Below, piece after piece: positions 57,430 to 64,000 of a stretch of 64,000 nt of DNA (position 1 is its first letter; each line of letters opens with the position of its first letter). The stretch lies in the NCBI GenBank assembly GCA_015680685.1, contig MNCI01022170.1:142591-206590 (forward strand), read 5' to 3'. The position numbers and the translations under genes are program-made. Below the pieces are notes generated by a model, which had not been told where the DNA came from, ran no database searches, and worked only from the letters and a program-made list of their open reading frames with translations. Source of the stretch: Gnetum montanum. Its lineage: Eukaryota; Streptophyta; Gnetopsida; Gnetales; Gnetaceae.

Positions 57430-57840
57430 TGATACATGGAACACACTTCTTCTATAAACATCCAAATTCATTTTCCTTGGAGATTTCCAAGGAGAGGTTC
57501 CGTATACCCATATGTGCATCTACTGTGCTCAACCATGCCCTTCCCATAATGATAGGGAAGTCACCTTTGCAGTTCTCAACCTTGATCACCAGAAAATTAG
57601 TAGCATAGGACCACCCACTAACTATGGTCATAATGTCTTCCACTAACCCCAAAGGGAGAGATTGATTAGTCTGCCAATTCTAAATAGATGTTACTCTTCT
57701 TAAGAGGTTGTAGGTTTTAGGCCTTGTACATGTCATGGAAGATGAGATTAACTCCAGAACTAGAATCAATAAGAGCCTTACATGACTCATGTCTAGTGAA
57801 CTACAAGTAAATGAGAGGACTCTTGGATCTAATTAAAATA
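57430..57840 (-). pseudogene. Aspartic protease pseudogene of D
   Basis: KALIDSSSGVNLIFHDM near 57780-57725 has DSS in place of the DSG catalytic triplet. Then the frame 57652-57452 with DIMTIVSGWSYATNFLVIKV and GDFPIIMGRAWLSTV. The end motif is intact. Confidence 0.78.
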
Positions 57841-58529
57841 ACATGATTTAGCATCATAGTATGAATTTGAGGTGGAACTTGGTTTGAAAGGCTCTCGAAT
57901 GTATTTGATGCAGAGGATGAGGGTGTTAGAGATGCAGGGTAACCAGCCACAATAGGTTATGAGGGTTTGGGATGATTTTTGGGTCAAAAGAGGGATCATT
58001 TCCTAGAATGATTATCCAAACCACTTGGCTAAAAGGCTAGCTGTGAATGTACAACCCTCATAGCATTTTGTTACTATGGCTATGGATGAATTTCACCTTG
58101 CATGGATGGAGCATGAGGTAACTAGGTTAAGGGTGGAGGGATGTGTGTAGACAAATGTAGAGGGTTATGGATATGGGTGCTCCCTTCAAGTAGATGGTAA
58201 TTAAGTTTGATGGTACTCTAGAGGGTAATAGTGATGTTGGAATGAGGTGTGACTTGTAGAACTTTGTGGAAAAATGGGTTGTTGAACATAGTACCCATAT
58301 GGATCTAATTGTCTATAAAGGTACTACTGCCTTGGTGGTGGCATTTCCCATGATTGTGGTTGGTGCCATTGCTGGTATTGCTCATATGGTTGTGGTGGAG
58401 CTCTACTTGGATGATAAGCTTATTATTGTTGGTGGGATTGCCTTGGATTGCCTTGAGGATAAGACAATCGTTTAGGTGCTTGCCTATATGTTAGTCAGGG
58501 ATTCAATGCGTACATCCCAAACTCTTGTA

Positions 58530-60322
58530 AGTGTGACAGCACAGGGCAACACCCCTTTAGATGTTTGTATTGACAGATGTTACAACTAGTATCATCATTA
58601 GAGTCAATTTTCATAACTTCTTCTACTGTAGTAGCCTTGCCCTTACCTCTTTGGTAGGCATGTTTAGCTTCTTTTCATCTCTTGTGTTCATGATCACTAT
58701 TTTGTTCTTTGGATGCTTCTATAATTTTCATAGTAGTTTTGAATTTCTCATTCAACAAGTTGCATAATTTGTCAACCTTTTCCAGAATATTAGAAACATA
58801 TTTTTATATAGGCAAGGTTTTTCTATTTACCACTTCATCAAGTGGTGCATCCTCCTCATCACAGAATTGGACCTTCCTTTTTTCTTATGGAAGGATCTCT
58901 ATTATGCTCTTATGCACTTTTTCTTTTTTGCAACTAACCTTCTTCTTTTACTACCTACTCTATAAGCCTTTGGATCTAATGATCTCTTAATTTAGAGAGT
59001 CTCCCTTGGGCATAAACCCCAAGAGTTCTACTTATTTCTGCTCTAAGCCCATTGATGATGTGGTAAAGTTCTTCCCTCTAAGAATATCCATGGCCAGGGC
59101 ATCGATGTAAGAGAGAATACTATCTAGCCATGGTAGCATCCAAGGGTTCATGTGTACCCTGTTTCTAGCCTTGGATTTGCCTTCTCAGGTTGGACACTAT
59201 GGAATATGTTTGGTATTTGTCATTAAATAGCTCAAGCATTGTACTACATAGGTGGATAGATTTCAACTCTAAGGACTAGTACTATCTTTTAGCTTTCTTG
59301 ATTAGTGTCTTGGAGAAGAACTTGAGTTTCTGCTAATCATTTTTAATGTTCTATAAGGCACAGGCATCATGGAAAGCTTGTAGATGATTTTTTAGATCAG
59401 AGTTGTATCCCTCCTCAAATCTTGGGACATTTTTCATGTTTAAGCACTTGATCCAACTATCTTTCACATGCCTAGTTGGAATCTTAACTACCTCTGCAAT
59501 GTTAAGCATGCTTCAAGTTGCTAACAAAGGCTCATCATCATGATTTTGTTGATGATGCCAATGATGGTTTCTATCATCCCTTCATTCTTGGTGGGATCTA
59601 TGATCATTGTTTTCCCATTAATCATCTTCATCATGATTATTTCTCTAATGGATTCTATTAGAACTAGAAGATGAAGAGGAATGTTTAGAATTAGATGAAG
59701 AGGATGAAGAGGAAGATGGACTGCCACCACCACTATAGTGTCCACCACCACCTCTTCACTCATTATGACCACCATCCTTAGATCCCTTGCCATCATGATG
59801 TTTACTCGAGTCCTTACCTTGATTGTCACTTTTTCTTGAACCTGGTTTATGAAAAGTGGATCATAGGTTCAGGGCCACACTCTCATCACCAATAATAGAG
59901 GGTGGAGAATCTTCATGTCAATAATCCTCAAGGGAAGGATTCACATTTTCATCTTGGTTTAGCAGGAACAAGGGGATAGTGAAGTATTTTCCCTTTGTAA
60001 ACTCATGATGCTTCTTTTGGTGTTGATCTCTCCTGCATTGTGTTTTAGTGGGATGGTAGTCTCGAGTGTCATAACCATTCAAAACATATTCCTCATGAAG
60101 ATCTAGAATGCCAAACCTCTTAAAAGTTTGAAAGTGCATCACTGGCACAGATCGATCGGGGGACAATATAATGTTGCCCTCCATATCACATCATTGCAAT
60201 TGTTGATCCTAATGTAGGATGAATGTGAAGTCTAGTATATACTCATCTAGATGAGTATATAGCACCTTGCACTCTTGTGGGACTAATGGTTTGACATCTT
60301 TATGCCTATGGAAAGAAGAAAT
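58530..60322 (-). pseudogene. gag: Gag pseudogene of D
   Basis: The start codon has become ATT at 60322-60320, where A has ATG 16726. N-terminal blocks: EGNIILSPDRS (about 60180-60150), EYVLNGYDTRDYHPT (60090-60045). A His/Asn/Ser-rich linker near 59820-59530, then the Retrotrans_gag core (about 59520-59050) with SWIKCL, FHDACAL and YYSLLHRCPGHGYS-like blocks. The zinc knuckle at 58588-58540 (CNICQYKHLKGCC) is intact in C-x2-C-x3-H-x4-C form. Confidence 0.8.
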
Positions 60323-60453
60323 TTTGCAATAAATAAAATAATTAGTGTGCTTTTGTAATTAGAGGTCATGTGGAAGTGATGTTGATCTTAGGTTTATTTA
60401 ATGATATTCATAATGCTCACTCATCCTAGATAGTGCATGTTTCAACAAACAAA

Positions 60454-60472
60454 GTCCCTAACAATGGTGCGA
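60454..60472 (-). promoter_or_regulatory. Degraded tRNA-Asp primer-binding site of D
   Basis: The minus strand reads TCGCACCATTGTTAGGGAC, alignable with the intact site at 684-666 with mostly transition differences. One base separates it from the LTR end. Confidence 0.7.
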
Positions 60473-60473
60473 A

Positions 60474-60991
60474 TGATGAGTGATGAGGTACCCTTATGTC
60501 CAACCATACGAATCACAAAGCGTTCACATGTGATTCAGTCAAATTCTATGAACTTTATAGTTTCCAGTGCACTAGTCTTCTAGGAAGTGAATCTTGCCCT
60601 AAGGTTAGTCGTTATCTTCCTAGTTACACTTCTAAAGCTCAAAGGTATGGTAAAGTGTAATCGAAACATATGATTTTTATCATTTTAAATGCATAAATGA
60701 AACATTTAAACTATCTAGAATGTTGCAAGGTTTATCAAGAAGTTCATTTTTATTGTTGCACACACTATCATGCTTAGGTACAATATTGCTTGAATAAAGA
60801 TCTATACACTCAATGACTCATGCTATGGGCACTCGGGAAAATATTTTAACTTTCAAATGGAAAAACTATGAGAGCTTCACTATACTATGATTGACTGATG
60901 CCATACATGTGGCTGGTGAGCATGTATTTATAGGTAAGAATAGGCCCTACATTGACGAGGTTGCATTGACGTAGCCAACCATGACTCATCA
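60474..60991 (-). mobile_element. Shortened 5' LTR of D
   Basis: Starts TGATGAGTCATGG at 60991, ends CATCACTCATCA at 60474, only 518 bp. It aligns with the solo LTR 6714-7695 but lacks part of U3 near the start and about 350 bp between TTCATTTATGCATTTAA and AAAATGATAAAAATCATATG. TATAAATA on the minus strand at 60932-60925. Confidence 0.82.
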
Positions 60992-62325
60992 ATAGTGATT
61001 TCAATCATAAGTTATTCTATTATTAGAATTTCTATCTTCTTTATATGAAATGAATGTTCCCATCTTTCATGAATTTCATCATTACTACTATAATCATTTT
61101 GTTTGCTTCCATGCACTTTTCCTCTATCTAGGAATTTTTCTTCACTTACTCAACTCATTAATTAGAAGCTTGCCACTATTCACTATGATCTTGTATGAAA
61201 CATATGGTAATATAGTCATTCTATCTATCGTTTTTTCACCATAGCTTCTCTCCTTAGTAGTAGATTTTTTCTTAAGTTCTTTGTATATATAAATCATACC
61301 TTCATTGACCTTCTTGCAACTTTGGGTTTCATCATTCAAATATATCATGAATGAAGTTTTCATCCTTCTTTATTAGTGTTTATAGTTGGTAAATAGGCTT
61401 AATCCACATTCACTTTTCAATAAGTGTTATACCTAATTCTTGGACTTGATTAGATAAAATGAATTGTTATTTTTCATGAATGTACAATGGTATTTTCTAT
61501 GTATCTTCTACTTGACACATCTTTTTGTTATTGTTATGCAAACACCTTTTACTTCCAAGCTCATTTAAGTCCCATGTAGCTTGGATTCTACAACTCATTC
61601 CTCACATGAAAAATATCCCATCTATTCTTCTTTATACATAGATTGGTACTTCATCTTACTCCATATTGGTTATACTTAGTTATGTTTCATTAGATGACTT
61701 TGAGTGTATATAGGTTTTTTTATCATACCTTTTTAATTATAACTTTTCATATTTGGTGTAACTTTACATAATTGATTATGTTCTTCATTATAATGTACTT
61801 AAACATCACATCATGAGATAGGTTAAGCATGGACATTATATGTTATCATCTAACACTTTCCTTCAATCTTAGGTATGTTATTTTGTGACTTATTATATTG
61901 ATTACCTATGATTGTAATTTCTATTCTTTTCATGTAATAAATTAAATGGAACTTCATGTTGACTAAACATATATGAAAGAAATAAATATTATATGTTTTC
62001 TCCCCTTCACTCACAAGAGATTTAAAATTTCTTACAAAAATAGTCATGCACTTTTATTCATCAATTTACTTCAAAACATCATATATCATGTTTGGGATGT
62101 TATTACATGATGTATGGAAATAATTAAAAACATGGATATCTTATCCCATAGGATTTACATTCTTGGAATCAAGGGGATGGAGAATAGTATTGTTTCAATG
62201 GATTGTTCAAGGATAATTAACCAACTAGAACCCAAAAATAATTGTGATATAGGTACATCCTAAGATATAGTCCAACCTAGAACATCATTGGATGGGGAGT
62301 GGAAGGGGTGGGTGGGTAGGTGTCT
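60992..62325. other. AT-rich stretch between D and E
   Basis: A 73-codon minus ORF (61142-61363) and a 65-codon minus ORF (61850-62047) resemble no family I recognise. No terminal repeats seen. Confidence 0.45.
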
Positions 62326-63181
62326 AATGAGTAGTGGTGTATCCCAACATTGTACCATACAAGTCATAAGTATTGACTTGTGACAAGATCGTAATTCATG
62401 GATGAAGAATGTAAATATGCTAGGATTTTATAGTAAGTTTGTGATTGTTGTCTTCCTACTTTGAGTTAGTGAAGTCCAAGCATATGGTTTAACTCTCAAT
62501 GAGACATATGATAGATAATGTTGTACTCCTAGTTACAGATATGATGAGAGTTTAGAATAGAAATCTAAATCTAAGTAATTATTGTAAAGTAAATCTACTT
62601 TATCCTAGTAGCAATGAGCATCCAGTCATAGTTTTCAGTATGCACCTTGGGCTCATGTCATTGCCACTAGGATTACCAAGTGGAATCACTACTAAGCGAA
62701 TCAAGTGAGACCACTACTAGGTTATCGAACAATTATACTTAATGCTTGAAAATAGTCATACCCATTGTACTTTACTAATGAGCATAAAAGTAAAGTACTT
62801 TGAAATGTAAATGATTAAACTAAGAAAACAAGAAAATTAGGCTAAGTAATAGAACAAAAGATCTAAGTAATGTTGCAATGATGTAAAATACTCTTGATCT
62901 TTATTGCTGGTCATAAATTGTGTCAAGTACAATTTACTTGAATAAATACTTGGTTAACTGCTTAGCACCACATTGTAGGCATTCACACTATTGCTAAAAC
63001 TATGAAATGAAACTACAATAGTTTGGGTAAGAGTAAAATGAAAATTGTTGTTTCTTGTGCACCCAAGTATTGGTATTTATAGGGCTACATAACACCTGAG
63101 ACATCGTATCAATGATGACATAGCATGAACTATGATGTTGTTGATACAATATTGCATTTGTGAAGAAAAATGATTTTATCA
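62326..63181 (-). mobile_element. 3' LTR of gypsy element E
   Basis: On the minus strand it starts TGATAAAATC at 63181 and ends CACTACTCATTA at 62326 (terminal CA mutated to TA). TATAAATA minus at 63081-63074. The GATACGATGTC-type phrases in U3 recall the GATATC palindromes of the left-edge LTRs. GTGTC flanks it on the left; the 5' part of the element is beyond the right edge. Confidence 0.78.
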
Positions 63182-63389
63182 TATCCCCATGATTGACTAG
63201 AAACTCATCCTTAAGTTAAAAAAAATGAGGATAGAGTTCCTTACAAAATTTGGGAGGTGGACTTGACTTACCATGACTTAACTATTTACATGACTCTGAA
63301 TGTTGCATTGGTGCTTTTATAAAAATTGGACATAGTTAACAATTGACAAACAAAATAAAAGCAAAAACTAAAGTAGCTTGATATAGACC
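63182..63389 (-). other. 3' untranslated end and polypurine-tract region of E
   Basis: The minus strand has CTTAAGGATGAGTTTCTAGTC and CATGGGGATA directly before the LTR, as in A (28024-28063) and at 1918-1950. Confidence 0.7.
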
Positions 63390-64000
63390 TTAAGTTCTGG
63401 GTGGTGAAGGCTCCTCCATCAAATTCTTCCCCTTGTCATTAGGCTTATAAAATTGGTATCTATTTATTAGCACCTAAAGCTTCTATTTCTCCATCCTAGG
63501 GTTAGTTACTATTCATGAAAATTGATCAATATTAGATGGAGTCTAAACATACCATGGGCATGGGAGTTGTAAGAAAATTTTGTTGGCTTTGATGTACCAC
63601 ACCACAAATTTTCATTGTTCTTATTCAAAAGTCCTAACCATCTTTCTTAATTCTTGATAGTCTATCATGTGGCATGCTAGGTCTACTGCAACATCCTTGT
63701 ATCCTTGGAAGCTAGCCTTAATCATTTTAAGATTAGAGTTTATGACATGTAGTTTTTGTAGAGCATCCTTTTGATCAACAAACTTCTTGTACATGACATA
63801 TTATGGCTACTACTTGTTGCTCGAGCTCATTTTGAGGTTGTCCTACTATCAACATGGCCAAGTTAGCATATCAAAGATTAGCTAACCCTATATATTCTTT
63901 CATGTCTTCAATCTACAGGTCTTTGTTCTTTATCTTGGCCTAGTGAATGTGGGCTAGGCTATCCAGGATAGGTTGCCAATTTTGTGTTTGAGTAGTTATG
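63390..64000 (-). pseudogene. C-terminal part of the 3' gene of E
   Basis: Continues beyond the right edge. The minus strand aligns with A 27180-27822: the ME.YIGLANL.YANLAML block near 63890-63840 matches YMELANLYYVNLAML at 27260-27305, and the end EEPSPPRT plus stop at 63392-63390 matches EPPLPRTI plus stop in A. Several stops. It shows that a third element carried the same 3' gene. Confidence 0.65.

Larger units (their letters stand above)
50142..60991 (-). mobile_element. Gypsy element D, truncated at its 3' end
   Basis: Same plan as A on the minus strand: shortened 5' LTR (60991-60474), degraded primer site, gag, protease, RT, RNase H, integrase, conserved non-coding block, TATA, intron and extra ORF. 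It stops at 50142 in the middle of the extra ORF; no 3' LTR follows. Some frames are cleaner than in A (integrase 121 codons, extra ORF 98 codons). Confidence 0.9.

Noticed and set aside
1-64000. Host protein-coding gene
   Set aside because: No exon set or known plant protein found; every recognisable frame belongs to a transposon. The unassigned stretches cannot be excluded without a search.

Overview
This window looks like repeat-choked intergenic DNA from the nuclear genome of a seed plant with a large genome. The evidence is Ty3/gypsy elements with a tRNA-Asp primer site (an Athila-type feature), plant-type L1 LINEs, Ty1/copia relics, AT-rich and CpG-poor composition, and nested insertions. 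I see no host gene, tRNA, rRNA or CRISPR array. Nearly all open frames are decayed transposon frames or shadows. The species cannot be named from sequence alone.

Layout. (1) 1-2818: two copies of one gypsy family in opposite orientations. A minus-strand element runs off the left edge, with a clean gag, an exact tRNA-Asp primer site and a 1073-bp 5' LTR. It is inserted in the 3' internal end of a plus-strand element whose 3' LTR is 1951-2818. (2) 2819-5675: low-information DNA that ends in a minus-strand copia gag relic. (3) 5681-29236: gypsy element B, bounded by a perfect 5-bp duplication (GAATG), which splits the copia relic. B has gag, a tandem array of about 224-bp units, and no recognisable protease, reverse transcriptase or integrase. 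It carries a solo LTR (6714-7695) and, inside its own 3' LTR, the complete gypsy element A (15615-29053). (4) 29242-31186: the other half of the copia relic with its primer site and LTR. (5) 31916-34561: a possible long solo LTR. (6) About 36130-49720: an old L1 (LINE 2) interrupted twice, by a nearly full-length L1 (LINE 1, 36751-42472, 17-bp target duplication) and by a copia relic lacking reverse transcriptase. LINE 1 contains a 346-bp gap followed by a segment in the wrong orientation. (7) 50142-60991: minus-strand gypsy element D, related to A, truncated at its 3' end. (8) 62326-64000: 3' LTR and 3' coding end of another minus-strand gypsy element, E.

How the parts relate. A, D, E, B and the 1-2818 copies form one gypsy superfamily: LTRs start TGATG and end CTCATCA, the TATAAATA box is conserved, and the order is gag, protease, RT, RNase H, integrase. 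Beyond integrase, A and D share a second transcription-unit-like block: a TATA box, a short leader, a GTAAGC splice donor, an intron of about 300 bp, and an ORF that opens at the acceptor. That ORF has an N-terminal region resembling the putative plant transposon protein domain, followed by a long helical or coiled-coil region. B keeps the leader of this block but has a different short ORF after it. This 3' gene unit, and B as its gag-plus-satellite derivative, are the most interesting structures here.

All coding regions except the left-edge gag are pseudogenes. Several of the stops that replace an expected residue are TAG, as expected if methylated cytosines in heterochromatin deaminate. Boundaries of LTRs and target duplications are read directly. 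Domain boundaries are approximate.
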